A stretch of DNA of 64,000 bases. Origin: UBA5436 sp050951845. Lineage in GTDB: Bacteria; Bacillota; Clostridia; Saccharofermentanales; DTU023. Shown piece by piece: positions 50,909 through 60,555 of this stretch (positions are counted from its first letter, which is position 1; each line of letters starts with the position of its first letter). Below the pieces are notes generated by a model. The model was given only the letters and a program-made list of their open reading frames with translations, was not told the DNA's origin and searched no databases. A program made the position numbers and the translations under genes. The stretch covers positions 310,001 to 374,000 of the forward strand of contig JBMNJV010000004.1 in the NCBI GenBank assembly GCA_050951845.1. Direction: 5' to 3'.

Positions 50909-51736
50909 TTAATCTGCCCAATCACCGACACCGTCCCATATTGAAGATAATTGACTTCGAAGCACCGGGTAACGCTCTGTTACAGTAAAAAAGACATCTT
51001 GCATGGCTTTCATGCCGTGTGCCTCATAGAGTTCTTTACCCAAGTTTCTGATATAATCTCGATTTTTTCCGAGAGGCGTACCACCCAAAACAGCGGTGCC
51101 GCACATGGCCGAAAGATCGTTAACCGCTATCGTGACATGTTCCTGATAATCAAACATGCTTACACTGACTTGCCGTTTCAGATGGATGCCCGGCAATACA
51201 GCCCCGGAGTAATCTGTCCCCACGATAGGGAATCCCTTGATTTTAATATTCGGGTTTGCAGCTATAACAACACTTGTCCAAAGATTTGGGTTAAACTCAA
51301 AATCGCGTCCTCTATCGTGCAGAACACCAAAATCGAAGCCGTGATACTCCATGCATTCACTGCTGAACTTTTGGAGAAAATAAGAATGACTTACCAGATT
51401 GTTTGCTTGTTGATCCATGACAATCATATATAAAGGAATATAATGAGAAACCAAATGCTCATGAATAGTGACTATGCAATCTGCAAGCGTGGTTGAGATG
51501 TTTGCGCTTTGATCTGCTGACACCTGTAAAGTGAAAAATTCCTGAAATCCGCCATATGCAATTGTCTGTCCGTTGAAGACTGAAACCACTCCCATAGTTT
51601 TGGGATGAAAGAAGTATTGCTTATCCGGCGCATGCTCTCCCGGGATGTTTACAATTTCCTGACCGCATTGCTTACACCTCAGAGTGTAATGCTCGTTGCT
51701 TGCTAATGATTTAATTTTCTTTCTGAACAGGCTCAT
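50909..51736 (-). CDS. Unidentified protein with an N-terminal CxxC motif
   Basis: This 275-aa protein is not recognised. Near the N-terminus LRCKQCGQEI provides a CxxC pair, perhaps half of a small zinc ribbon. The rest appears soluble with mixed alpha/beta character, and has no signal peptide or transmembrane helix. AAGGAT precedes the ATG. It is upstream of the ECF sigma gene by about 230 bp on the same strand, but separate transcription is possible. It may be accessory or lineage-specific. Confidence 0.6.
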   Translation of the reverse strand: MSLFRKKIKSLASNEHYTLRCKQCGQEIVNIPGEHAPDKQYFFHPKTMGVVSVFNGQTIAYGGFQEFFTLQVSADQSANISTTLADCIVTIHEHLVSHYIPLYMIVMDQQANNLVSHSYFLQKFSSECMEYHGFDFGVLHDRGRDFEFNPNLWTSVVIAANPNIKIKGFPIVGTDYSGAVLPGIHLKRQVSVSMFDYQEHVTIAVNDLSAMCGTAVLGGTPLGKNRDYIRNLGKELYEAHGMKAMQDVFFTVTERYPVLRSQLSSIWDGVGDWAD

Positions 51737-52103
51737 AGCACATCATCCTTTCGTTTATTTGATCCGTATTGATCGTATATCGCAGTTTACTTATTATAAT
51801 CTCTGAATAAACTATATCCGGATATACCGGCAGTTACAAGAGTTTACGGACTAATGACCAGTCAGGAACAGAAGATATATCGGATAGTAAAGATACAGAG
51901 ATGTCGTCACTCACGAAGGCATTTTATTTAATATCCAAGCTATCATTATCACCGTAAATCCGATCAGTATTTGTATCGGTTAAAGAAAAAATTTTAAAAA
52001 AGTATTTATCTGATTCTTTTGATTATATTATCTGCATTTTGGGGAATTATCATATTTAAATTCCCGGTTTCAACTCTTAAAATAATTTGATAAGATCAAT
52101 TAC
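51737..52103. other. Intergenic region between divergent genes
   Basis: About 370 bp separate the CxxC protein and the helicase. A hairpin GGGAATT (52042-52048) / AATTCCC (52059-52065) lies about 40 bp before the helicase start. Promoters for both genes must be here, but I cannot place them with confidence. Confidence 0.35.
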
Positions 52104-54758
52104 ATGCAAAACACATCGAATAAAGCTCAAATTACTGTTTCAGTCAGAAGATTAGCAGAAATGATCCATCGCAGCGGTGGTTTAGCTGTACCTGTTTATG
52201 GCGGAATCGATTCATTAGACGGTATTAAAATACATCAAAAGTTTTCTGCTTACTTAAATGGTAATTCCGGCGTCGACCTCGCTACAGAGACGGACACAGC
52301 AACAGATCAGCCAAACGGTGATTATTTGACAATTCCGGCCGATCCGGAACCTGCTGAAACAGCTGATGATAAGTTTGATTACGTATGTTCCGAATTAAGT
52401 TTATCCGGAACTTTTTCAACATCTGAATATATTTTGAATATAAACGGTCGCCTGGACAATCTGACTCTTAAAAATCATCAAATAACTTTATATGAAATAA
52501 AAAGTTTTCGCGGTAACAGTGATTTTTTGCCGGAAAAAGGCGATCCTGTACATTGGGCACAACTCAATATTTATGCTGATCTGCTTAAAAATCTCAAAGC
52601 GGAAGACTATCCGGCAATCTTTAAACATAATTCGCAGTTTTTGCTTGAGGCGATAGAACAAGCTCTTAAGCAAGATTCGGTAATCTTAAAAGTAATTTAT
52701 ATTGCTGTTGATCATACAGAAATTGTTGAAAAGTGCAGAATAGTTACCTGGGATGAATTGTCCGAATTTATGTGCTTTACATGTCAGGAATATATTTTTC
52801 GTATGCAAAATATTTTTCTCTGGCAAGATATTCGCAATAAATCAATTCAAAATTCCGGTTTTCCGTTTTCGACTATTCGTGACGGTCAAAAAGAAATGAT
52901 GCGTCAATCCTTGGCAACAATTAAGGATAATGCAGCTATCCTGATTCAGGCTCCGACCGGTATCGGAAAAACCATGGCTACACTCTACCCTGCTCTGAAA
53001 GCCTTAAGTGTAAATTATGTCAAGCGCATCTTTTATGCGACTGCCATGATTGCGACCAGATATGTTGCTTCAGAAAGCTTGCAAATTTTACGTGCTTGCG
53101 GTTTTATGATTCGCAGTATTTTACTTCAGGCTAAAGAAAAAATTTGCACCCGGCAGGATCTGTTTTGTGAACAAACCATTTGTCCCTTTGCAATCGATTA
53201 TTATCAGAGATTACCTGCCGCAATTAACGATTTATTGCCTTTACAAGAAATCAACCCGCATAATATCACTGAAATAGCTCTCAAACATCAAGTATGTCCG
53301 CATGAGTTATCACTGGATTTTGCTGATTTTTGTGATGTGATTATAGGTGACTATAACCATATTTTCGATCCTCAGGCTAAAATTCAACGTTTTTTTGATG
53401 ACAGGAACGAGGATAACAAAACGGCAATTTTGCTTGACGAAGCACATAACCTTCCGTCCAGAGCAAGAACGATGTATTCGTCCTGGATAAAAGGTGAAGA
53501 TGTTGTCAAAATTCTTAATATTTTAAAACATCCGGAACTTAACTTTTCCAAGCAATACGGCTTTTTAATTAATACTCTGGAAATTATGATCAATGAATTA
53601 CAAATATTTTCCGAAATATTTAAAACCTGTAAAAAACCTGAACATAATAACTTTTTTTCTGAACAATTAAATGTGCAGTGGTTAATTGATCAAAATTTTA
53701 TCGGAGTAAGACAATTACCGGATTTGTTTTTAAGCAAAATCGGCAGATTGATTTATCAGATCAGGGATTTTCTCGACCAACAGAGATTATTTGAAGGCAG
53801 ACAATTAATTTTGGATTTTTGGTTTGATTTGATTTATTTTGTCAAAGTAGCTGAATTTTATTTCAATGAAGCTTATATAACTGCTTTCAGACCGTGTGAA
53901 ATCGGTTTTGCCGACATCTACTTATTAGCTTTGGATACGGCAAAACATCTAACCGAATGTTACTTAAATAAACATCCGATCATATTCTTTTCTGCAACTT
54001 TATCGCCGCTCAACTATTATCACGCTTTATTGAACAGCAAATTAAGAGAACAGCCGGCGGAAATGTTAACGTTAGCATCTCCCTTTCCGCATGAAAACCG
54101 CTTAATTGCAGCTTTGACCGAATATTCAGTGCGTTACAAAGACCGTGAACTGACTATGCCTTTAATTGCAAAATTTATTTTACAAGTCTGTCAGCAACAC
54201 ATCGGAAATTATTTAATATTTGTGCCGTCTTATCAATATCTTTTCCAAATGAAAAATGTCATAAGTAAAATAAATAAATCCAATAATAAGATCGATTTAA
54301 TTTTTCAAACAAAAAACATGACGGAATTACAGAAAAGATCTTTTTTACAGAAATTCGAACAATTCGGTACAAGAAATTTATTAGCTTTTGCTGTTTTAGG
54401 CAGTCATTTCAATGAAGGAATCGATTTGCAAGGCGATAAATTATCCGGTGTTTTTGTTATCGGTACCGGTATGCCGCAACTATCTCCCGAACGCGAAATT
54501 ATGACTCAGTATTATGCGGAAAAATTTGAAGGCGGACGTGCATACGGTTATCAATATCCCGGATTCAATCGGGTGCAGCAAGCTGTAGGCAGATTGATCC
54601 GAAGCGAGAATGATATCGGTTTTGCCGTATTGATTGATGATCGTTACTCTAATCCGGAATGGCAGACGATCTTTCCGGATGATTGGTTGGTAAAACAATT
54701 CACAGAGCATCAGGAACTGCTATCGGAAATTGAAATATTCTGGCAAAACCATAGCTGA
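52104..54758 (+). CDS. XPD/DinG-like helicase with N-terminal PD-(D/E)XK-like domain
   Basis: This 884-aa superfamily 2 helicase has an N-terminal region (about 80-190) with the pattern GRLDNLT...YEIKS, a PD-(D/E)XK nuclease core like Cas4/RecB. Helicase motifs follow: Walker A APTGIGKTMATLYPAL (about 287-302), four cysteines (KICTRQDLFCEQTICP and HQVCPHE) for an iron-sulfur cluster as in XPD, DEAH ILLDEAHNLPSRAR, and motif VI QQAVGRLIRSENDIG. It probably unwinds and processes branched or damaged DNA. No strong Shine-Dalgarno site precedes the ATG. Convergent with the acyl-CoA synthetase-like gene. Confidence 0.88.
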   Translation: MQNTSNKAQITVSVRRLAEMIHRSGGLAVPVYGGIDSLDGIKIHQKFSAYLNGNSGVDLATETDTATDQPNGDYLTIPADPEPAETADDKFDYVCSELSLSGTFSTSEYILNINGRLDNLTLKNHQITLYEIKSFRGNSDFLPEKGDPVHWAQLNIYADLLKNLKAEDYPAIFKHNSQFLLEAIEQALKQDSVILKVIYIAVDHTEIVEKCRIVTWDELSEFMCFTCQEYIFRMQNIFLWQDIRNKSIQNSGFPFSTIRDGQKEMMRQSLATIKDNAAILIQAPTGIGKTMATLYPALKALSVNYVKRIFYATAMIATRYVASESLQILRACGFMIRSILLQAKEKICTRQDLFCEQTICPFAIDYYQRLPAAINDLLPLQEINPHNITEIALKHQVCPHELSLDFADFCDVIIGDYNHIFDPQAKIQRFFDDRNEDNKTAILLDEAHNLPSRARTMYSSWIKGEDVVKILNILKHPELNFSKQYGFLINTLEIMINELQIFSEIFKTCKKPEHNNFFSEQLNVQWLIDQNFIGVRQLPDLFLSKIGRLIYQIRDFLDQQRLFEGRQLILDFWFDLIYFVKVAEFYFNEAYITAFRPCEIGFADIYLLALDTAKHLTECYLNKHPIIFFSATLSPLNYYHALLNSKLREQPAEMLTLASPFPHENRLIAALTEYSVRYKDRELTMPLIAKFILQVCQQHIGNYLIFVPSYQYLFQMKNVISKINKSNNKIDLIFQTKNMTELQKRSFLQKFEQFGTRNLLAFAVLGSHFNEGIDLQGDKLSGVFVIGTGMPQLSPEREIMTQYYAEKFEGGRAYGYQYPGFNRVQQAVGRLIRSENDIGFAVLIDDRYSNPEWQTIFPDDWLVKQFTEHQELLSEIEIFWQNHS

Positions 54759-54771
54759 TTTTTACAGCGCA

Positions 54772-56394
54772 TTATATTTTATGGCGTAAAATTTTGCGGC
54801 TGGAATTTTTAATGAATTCTTCATTGCGCAAAATAATATCGGCAATTTTCAGATACTGGTTAGCGGTAGAATTATACTTTTTTCTTAATTCCTTGAAATA
54901 TTCAGAATTATCTGAGTAATCCTCTTCCGGGAAAATATGAGCAACCATTTTATCATTTTGAGCCATAACAACTACTTCAGCTACTCCCGGATATCGTCCA
55001 AGTGATAATTCGATTTCTTCCGGCGAAACATTTTCGCCGTTGGAAAGGATAATCAGATTTTTTTTGCGTCCCGTAATATATAAAAATCCATCCTGATCAA
55101 GATGACCTAAATCACCTGTAGCAAATTCCCCATTTTGCAAGACTTCCTGAGTGAGTTTTTCATCTTTATAATAACCGATAAATACATTGTCACCACTGAC
55201 AAATATTTCGCCGTCCGCGGCAATTCGGACACGACAAGAACTGAGGACTGTACCGCAACTGGCAGTACGTGTATCGTAGACTTTTTCAGTAGAAACAACA
55301 GGAGATGTTTCAGTTAATCCATAGCCGTTAGTCACAGTTATTCCGATATTTTTGAAAAATTGAATAATCTGATCATCAATCGGTGCTCCGCCACAGATTA
55401 AATCAGCCAATTTTCCGCCGAATTCCGCATGGATATCCTTGAAAATTTTTCTCCTGATATCAATGCCGAATTTAAGCAAAAGTCCGGCAAGCTTTATTCC
55501 GAAAGCAAATTTACGTTCAGCTTTTTGTTTTTTAATTCCATCCAGGATGCGTTTTTTAAAATGTTCAAGATATAAAGGTACAATAGCCATGGCATACGGA
55601 GTTGCCACTTTAAAATCGTTTAATAATGATTTCAGACTACTATTGATAAATACAGAATGTTCTTCATTAAATACGAATAAAATTGCAACAACTAAACCAT
55701 ATGCATGATGATATGGCAAAACAGATAGAGTGGATCCCCGGGCAATATATTTTTCACGATTGGCATTAATATTTGAAGCAATATTTTTATGAGTCAGAAT
55801 AACACCTTTACTCTCGCCCGAAGTACCTGATGTGTAAAAAATTGCAGCAGGCTGCTCCGGATTTATTTGAGCAGAAGTAATGTCTACAAAATCATTTTGA
55901 TTTGTTATTTTGAAATCTTTTGTCAGCTCATTTAATTTATTCAATTTAAAAACAGAAATAGTTGAATTTTTTAATAACTTATTTAAGGCCGGATAATGGT
56001 CTTTAGAACAAAAAACCGCACAACTGTCACTATGTTCCAGATGTTTTAATACTTGTTGTTGATTAAGTGAATTATCGAGTGCAATTGCAACATTGCCGGT
56101 TGTTGTAATTGCAAAAAAAGCGACGACCCATTGATATGAATTTTTACCGAGTATTGCGATATGCTTATTTTCGAAACCTTGCTCCAGTAAGAATTTGCTT
56201 AATTCGGCAACTTCTTTTGCAAACTCGGCGAAAGTAACATTTCTGATTTCATGATGTGAAGAGCGATATTGAAAGGCAATTTTATCAGCAGCCGATTCGG
56301 CACGTGAAATTAATAAATCCTTCAAATCGCTGACTAAAGAAATATTATTAGAATTTGCATTGGCATTGGGACTCGGTTTATATCTTTTTTTCAT
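54772..56394 (-). CDS. AMP-forming acyl-CoA synthetase-like enzyme
   Basis: This 540-aa ANL-family adenylating enzyme has the phosphate loop FYTSGTSGESKGVILTH, NGYGLTETSPVVS for adenine binding, and GDLGHLDQDGFLYITGRKKNLIILSNGENVSPEEIE covering motifs A8-A9. The catalytic lysine sits near the end (NSSRKILRHKI). It likely activates a fatty or aryl acid, probably for CoA transfer, but the substrate is not readable. The ATG at 56394 (MKKRYKPS) is preferred; a longer frame to 56568 would overlap sdaAA and adds a sequence foreign to the family. Confidence 0.85.
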   Translation of the reverse strand: MKKRYKPSPNANANSNNISLVSDLKDLLISRAESAADKIAFQYRSSHHEIRNVTFAEFAKEVAELSKFLLEQGFENKHIAILGKNSYQWVVAFFAITTTGNVAIALDNSLNQQQVLKHLEHSDSCAVFCSKDHYPALNKLLKNSTISVFKLNKLNELTKDFKITNQNDFVDITSAQINPEQPAAIFYTSGTSGESKGVILTHKNIASNINANREKYIARGSTLSVLPYHHAYGLVVAILFVFNEEHSVFINSSLKSLLNDFKVATPYAMAIVPLYLEHFKKRILDGIKKQKAERKFAFGIKLAGLLLKFGIDIRRKIFKDIHAEFGGKLADLICGGAPIDDQIIQFFKNIGITVTNGYGLTETSPVVSTEKVYDTRTASCGTVLSSCRVRIAADGEIFVSGDNVFIGYYKDEKLTQEVLQNGEFATGDLGHLDQDGFLYITGRKKNLIILSNGENVSPEEIELSLGRYPGVAEVVVMAQNDKMVAHIFPEEDYSDNSEYFKELRKKYNSTANQYLKIADIILRNEEFIKNSSRKILRHKI

Positions 56395-56485
56395 ATTAAA
56401 TCCAATCTCAAATAGTATTGTTAATTTTTTGTATAACTGTATCACAAATATGAACTCAACAGAATACAAGTTCTGAAAAATAGAA

Positions 56486-57376
56486 CTAATTGTGAGAACA
56501 ATTTCTTTGTTTGTTTTTGATCTGTTCACGCATTTTTCTTGCGGTCGGCGTATCCGCCAAACCGCCAAGTGCAGTTTCTTTCAAGGCCTCAGGCATCATC
56601 TTGCCAATTCTGCCCATAGCCTGCACCACTTCATCACAGGGAATTTTGCTCTTAATTCCTGCTAATGCCATTTCGGCAGCGGTAAAACAATTAGTTACAC
56701 CGATTGCATTGCGTTTTATGCAAGGAATTTCAACTAAGCCTGCTACCGGATCACAGGATAAGCCTAATAGATTTTTCAAAGCAATTGCTACAGCTTCGAT
56801 TGACATTTCAGGAGTTCCGCCCGCCGCTTCAACTAAGGCCGCTGCTGTCATTGCTGATGCGGAGCCTATTTCCGCCTGACAAGCACCTTCCGCACCGGAA
56901 ATACTGGCATTATTTCCGATAATTAAGCCGCAGATTCCTGCAGTCAACATGAAATTCAGTTGAGCTTTACGATCTAAATTGAATTCTTGTTTAATTGCGG
57001 TTAAGACTCCTGGTAAAACACCCGCCGAACCCGCAGTAGGAGTAGCACAAATTATGCCCATAGCGGCATTTACTTCATTAACGGCTATTGCATTATTCAC
57101 AGCTTCTGCCAACATTCTTCCCATTAGAGGACGTTTTGTTTGCAAATAGTCAGCCATTCTTTTTGCGTCGCCACCGGTTAAACCGGAATGTGATTGAACA
57201 CCTTTAAGACCTCTTACAACTGAATTTTCCATTGCCAGAAGCTGAAATTCCATTTTTTCATATATTTCCTGTTCAGAAATTTCAAATAATAATGATTCCT
57301 GATTTAAAACAACTTGATAAATCGGTAAATTTTCTTTTCGGCAAATCTCAATTAATTCCGCAAAGTTATTAATCAT
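56486..57376 (-). CDS. sdaAA: L-serine dehydratase, alpha subunit
   Basis: This 296-aa subunit of the iron-sulfur serine dehydratase converts L-serine to pyruvate and ammonia. Cluster cysteines are in LSCDPVAGLVEIPC (about 214-227), plus the GICATPTAGSAGVLPG motif and the GAEGACQAEIGSASAM region. AAGGA precedes the ATG. It is 19 bp after sdaAB, forming the two-subunit enzyme of Firmicutes. Confidence 0.94.
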   Translation of the reverse strand: MINNFAELIEICRKENLPIYQVVLNQESLLFEISEQEIYEKMEFQLLAMENSVVRGLKGVQSHSGLTGGDAKRMADYLQTKRPLMGRMLAEAVNNAIAVNEVNAAMGIICATPTAGSAGVLPGVLTAIKQEFNLDRKAQLNFMLTAGICGLIIGNNASISGAEGACQAEIGSASAMTAAALVEAAGGTPEMSIEAVAIALKNLLGLSCDPVAGLVEIPCIKRNAIGVTNCFTAAEMALAGIKSKIPCDEVVQAMGRIGKMMPEALKETALGGLADTPTARKMREQIKNKQRNCSHN

Positions 57377-57395
57377 GGTAAATCAATTCCTTTAA

Positions 57396-58061
57396 TTATG
57401 CTTTCACTTGAATGACACGAGTGATATCCCTGATTTCACGCATTTCTTTCAAAATATGCTTTGCAACATGTTCATCGGTTTGTAAAATCATCAATGCTAT
57501 CTCACCTTTCTGATGTCGTGACACTTCTAAATGTGAAACATTTATTTCGTGTTCGGCTATTAAATTAGTCACCGCAGCTATGCGACCTTTTACATCTTTA
57601 TGAAAAACTAAAATAGCAGGATTATCACCTGTTATATGGCAATCGAAACCGTTGACGTTAACAATCTGAACTATACCGCCTCCAATTGAAATACCGACAA
57701 CCGTAACAGAATCATTTTTGCCGAACAGTTCAACTTTTGCCGTATTAGGAAAACTGACAGGTCGGGAACTGACTTTGATTTCAATTGCTAAACCTGCTTT
57801 TTCCGCTTCCCGATAGGCAGTCGGTATTCTGGAGTCAAAGGTCTCCATTTTCATAATTCCGGCAATAATTGCAACATCTGTTCCGTGTCCGGAATAAGTA
57901 TGAGCAAATGATCCGTAAAATGTAATCTCAGCCCGAGTCGGATTATTTCCGTATATATTACGGGCAATCTGACCGATTCTGACTGCACCGGCGGTATGTG
58001 AACTGGAAGGTCCAACCATAACCGGACCGATTATTTCAAAAATGCTTCTATATTTACTCAT
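57396..58061 (-). CDS. sdaAB: L-serine dehydratase, beta subunit
   Basis: This 221-aa subunit starts MSKYRSIFEIIGPVMVGPSS, with the family's GPSSSHTAGAVRIG motif. A C-terminal ACT domain (about 148-221) may bind serine as regulator. The ATG at 58061 has GAGGA upstream; a TTG 18 bp earlier is less likely. It overlaps the recO stop by 8 bp, so the serine genes are coupled to recO. Confidence 0.93.
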   Translation of the reverse strand: MSKYRSIFEIIGPVMVGPSSSHTAGAVRIGQIARNIYGNNPTRAEITFYGSFAHTYSGHGTDVAIIAGIMKMETFDSRIPTAYREAEKAGLAIEIKVSSRPVSFPNTAKVELFGKNDSVTVVGISIGGGIVQIVNVNGFDCHITGDNPAILVFHKDVKGRIAAVTNLIAEHEINVSHLEVSRHQKGEIALMILQTDEHVAKHILKEMREIRDITRVIQVKA

Positions 58062-58836
58062 TAAATATTCCTCGTTCAAAATTCTCCAATGATTTAATCA
58101 TATCAAGTTTTTTATAACCTTTTTCCATAACAAAGTTTAAATAGCGTTCAGAAAAATTAATAATTTCTTGTCTGATTTGTTCGGATAATTGCATATTAAA
58201 ACATTTTTGATAAGAATTGCGAATGAGATAGATCAAAGCTGCAATTGAACCGAGTGAAAGATCCATAATCGCTGAAGAACCGATATTGCGGCGACAAGAA
58301 TTCTGTTCGCAGATGGCACCGCCTTCAGCAAAATAAAATCTCGATCCTTGCTCAGTAAACTCTTTACCGCAGATCAGACAATTATCTACCCAAGGTGCAA
58401 ATCCTTGTTCCGATAAATATTTTAGTTGAGCTAAATTGGTCATTAAAACCGGATCCGGATCTGTGCTGATTTTATAAGATGCATATGCCCAAAAGGGATA
58501 ACTGGTTTTACCGGCGGAATTATCACGTAAAACATCTAAAACCAATTCCGCTAAATGCGAAATACAGGTTAAACGTTTGATATCTTCCATTAACGGTAAA
58601 AAAGCATCAATGATACTTGCAGCTTGTACCCGATAACGCTCACGATAATAAAATAAGTCAAATTCCGCAAATACAAAAGGATTACTGGCAATCCGCAAAG
58701 TACTGTTTTTACTTTTGGCACCCTGAGCTGAACAGGTAATCAAACCGTGCTCCGGAGTAAGAATTTTGAGCAAACGGTTTGAATCCCGATAGGCAATGCT
58801 TTGTATAACAAATCCTTTTGTTTTGATAAAACTCAT
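58054..58836 (-). CDS. recO: DNA repair protein RecO
   Basis: This 260-aa recombination mediator helps load RecA on gaps with RecFR. It has an N-terminal OB-fold (IKTKGFVIQSIAYRDSNRLLKILTPEHG) and a C-terminal zinc-binding region (NCLICGKEF...ICEQNSC). Length is typical. No strong ribosome binding site. It is 62 bp after era, the conserved era-recO order. Confidence 0.93.
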   Translation of the reverse strand: MSFIKTKGFVIQSIAYRDSNRLLKILTPEHGLITCSAQGAKSKNSTLRIASNPFVFAEFDLFYYRERYRVQAASIIDAFLPLMEDIKRLTCISHLAELVLDVLRDNSAGKTSYPFWAYASYKISTDPDPVLMTNLAQLKYLSEQGFAPWVDNCLICGKEFTEQGSRFYFAEGGAICEQNSCRRNIGSSAIMDLSLGSIAALIYLIRNSYQKCFNMQLSEQIRQEIINFSERYLNFVMEKGYKKLDMIKSLENFERGIFNE

Positions 58837-58898
58837 ACACTCAATTCGTAATCATCTGTTTATAAATATTAAACTTTAACTATACATTTGAAAAATAA

Positions 58899-59831
58899 CT
58901 ATATACTCAAATCCCGGCTGCTGTAACCCAGCTCTTTCAGTTGGGAAAAGCTATTGCGCCAATCAGATCTGACTTTGACAAATAACATCAAATCACAAGG
59001 ACAATCCAGCATTTCACTGATTCGCTCCCGGCTTGCTTTGCCTAAAGCAGCAATTTGTCTGCCTTTCTTTCCTAAAAGAATCATTTTGTGATTTTCACGG
59101 TCAACAAAAATCGCTGCATGAATTTGCACTCTGGTTCGTTGATTGTCAAGATCGAAAAACTCATTAAATTCTTCAATTTTTATTGCTACGCTATATGGAA
59201 TTTCATCGGCAATTTGTTCAATTATTTCCGCTCTTATATATTCGGCCGCCAAAATTTTTTCAGTCTGATCCGTAAATATGTCGTCAATGATCAAAGGTGA
59301 ACCTACAGGTAATACATTTTTAATTTCACTCAGCAATAATCCGATCCCGTCATTGTTTTTAGCCGAAATCGGAACTACTGCTTTGAAATCTGCATAGTTT
59401 GTATATTCCCGGATTAGAGGCAGTATTCTTGTTCTCGCGACTAAGTCGATTTTGTTAATAGCTAAAATTAAATCTATTTCGCTTGACTTTGCTAAATCAA
59501 TTATCTGTTTTTCCGTTTCACCAATTTTAAGCTCAGATCTTGCATCAATCAATAAGACAACCAGATCTGTTTCTTGAATTGCAATGGAAGCGGCTTTGCG
59601 CATATTACGCCCTAATTGATCTGTCGGTTTATGCATACCCGGCGAATCGATAAATATAATTTGACTTTGCTCATCCTGGTAAATTCCTTTGATCAAATGT
59701 CTGGTCGTTTGCGGTTTATGTGTGGCTATTGCAATTTCCGTCTGCATAATTTGGTTGAGCAATGTTGATTTACCTATATTGGTTCGTCCTGCAAGCGTAA
59801 CAAATCCGCATCTGAAATTATTATTCAGCAT
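58899..59831 (-). CDS. era: GTPase Era
   Basis: This 310-aa ribosome assembly GTPase binds the 3' end of 16S rRNA. G1 AGRTNIGKSTLLNQ (the usual GRPNVGKS has T and I here), G3 IDSPGMHKP, G4 NKID, and a C-terminal KH domain (LGKKGRQIAALGKASRERIS). The ATG at 59831 has GAGGA directly upstream and begins 1 bp after the ybeY stop; a start at 59861 is less likely. Confidence 0.95.
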   Translation of the reverse strand: MLNNNFRCGFVTLAGRTNIGKSTLLNQIMQTEIAIATHKPQTTRHLIKGIYQDEQSQIIFIDSPGMHKPTDQLGRNMRKAASIAIQETDLVVLLIDARSELKIGETEKQIIDLAKSSEIDLILAINKIDLVARTRILPLIREYTNYADFKAVVPISAKNNDGIGLLLSEIKNVLPVGSPLIIDDIFTDQTEKILAAEYIRAEIIEQIADEIPYSVAIKIEEFNEFFDLDNQRTRVQIHAAIFVDRENHKMILLGKKGRQIAALGKASRERISEMLDCPCDLMLFVKVRSDWRNSFSQLKELGYSSRDLSI

Positions 59832-59832
59832 A

Positions 59833-60555
59833 TTATTCCTCTGTTTTTTCCTTAAAATCAAAATTAATGGTAATTAACTTTTCTAATTCCGGTAAAATAT
59901 TTTTCTGTAAAGCAAACATCTGAGCGGCATCTGCTTCTGTATGATGATCATAACCGCATAAATGCAGTAAACCGTGCATATATAAGAAACATAATTCACG
60001 GATCAGAGAATGCCCTAATTCTACAGCCTGTTTTTGAGCTTTTAAGGGACAAATCAGGATTTCTCCTAAGCTGATTGTGCCGAATTCAGCGGTCGGATCA
60101 AGCCAAGCATAAGGTTCAATCGTAAAATCAAAATTTGCTGTTTCGCATTTTGTTGTTTGATGACTCTCGTGGATTATTGAAAAATTAAAATTGGGAAATG
60201 ACAGTACATCGGTTATTTCGTCTATTCCCCTGGTTGAAGCATTAATTTGACGCATTGACTGACTGCTGAGCAATTCAACATCAATTCGCGCCGATAATTC
60301 TTGTTCCGATAAAAACTGTTCAATGTTTCCTTCCATATTTAAGATGACTTTACCGAGTTCAAGCAAAAGATTACTCAACAATTCCGGCTGATCTAATTGT
60401 AATTTGCTAAAGAGAACTGATTCAGATTCGGATATTTGCCACAAATCCGGATCTGAAAGTTTATCTGAACCCGAAGATTGTTTTACAGAAATTGATTCGT
60501 CTTCGAAACAAAAGTCCGAAAAAAATAATTCCAAGCTTAATTCGGATTTATTCAT
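59833..60555 (-). CDS. ybeY: Endoribonuclease YbeY with long N-terminal extension
   Basis: This YbeY of about 240 aa has the metal motif HGLLHLCGYDH (His-x3-His-x5-His) and the STRGIDEITDVLSFP landmark. YbeY matures 16S rRNA ends. The family is usually 150-170 aa; here about 80 extra residues, rich in Ser, Asp and Glu, precede the conserved domain. Several ATGs overlap the end of pgpH (60555, 60561-60564); GAAAAGAG lies before them. It overlaps pgpH and precedes era. Confidence 0.9.
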   Translation of the reverse strand: MNKSELSLELFFSDFCFEDESISVKQSSGSDKLSDPDLWQISESESVLFSKLQLDQPELLSNLLLELGKVILNMEGNIEQFLSEQELSARIDVELLSSQSMRQINASTRGIDEITDVLSFPNFNFSIIHESHQTTKCETANFDFTIEPYAWLDPTAEFGTISLGEILICPLKAQKQAVELGHSLIRELCFLYMHGLLHLCGYDHHTEADAAQMFALQKNILPELEKLITINFDFKEKTEE

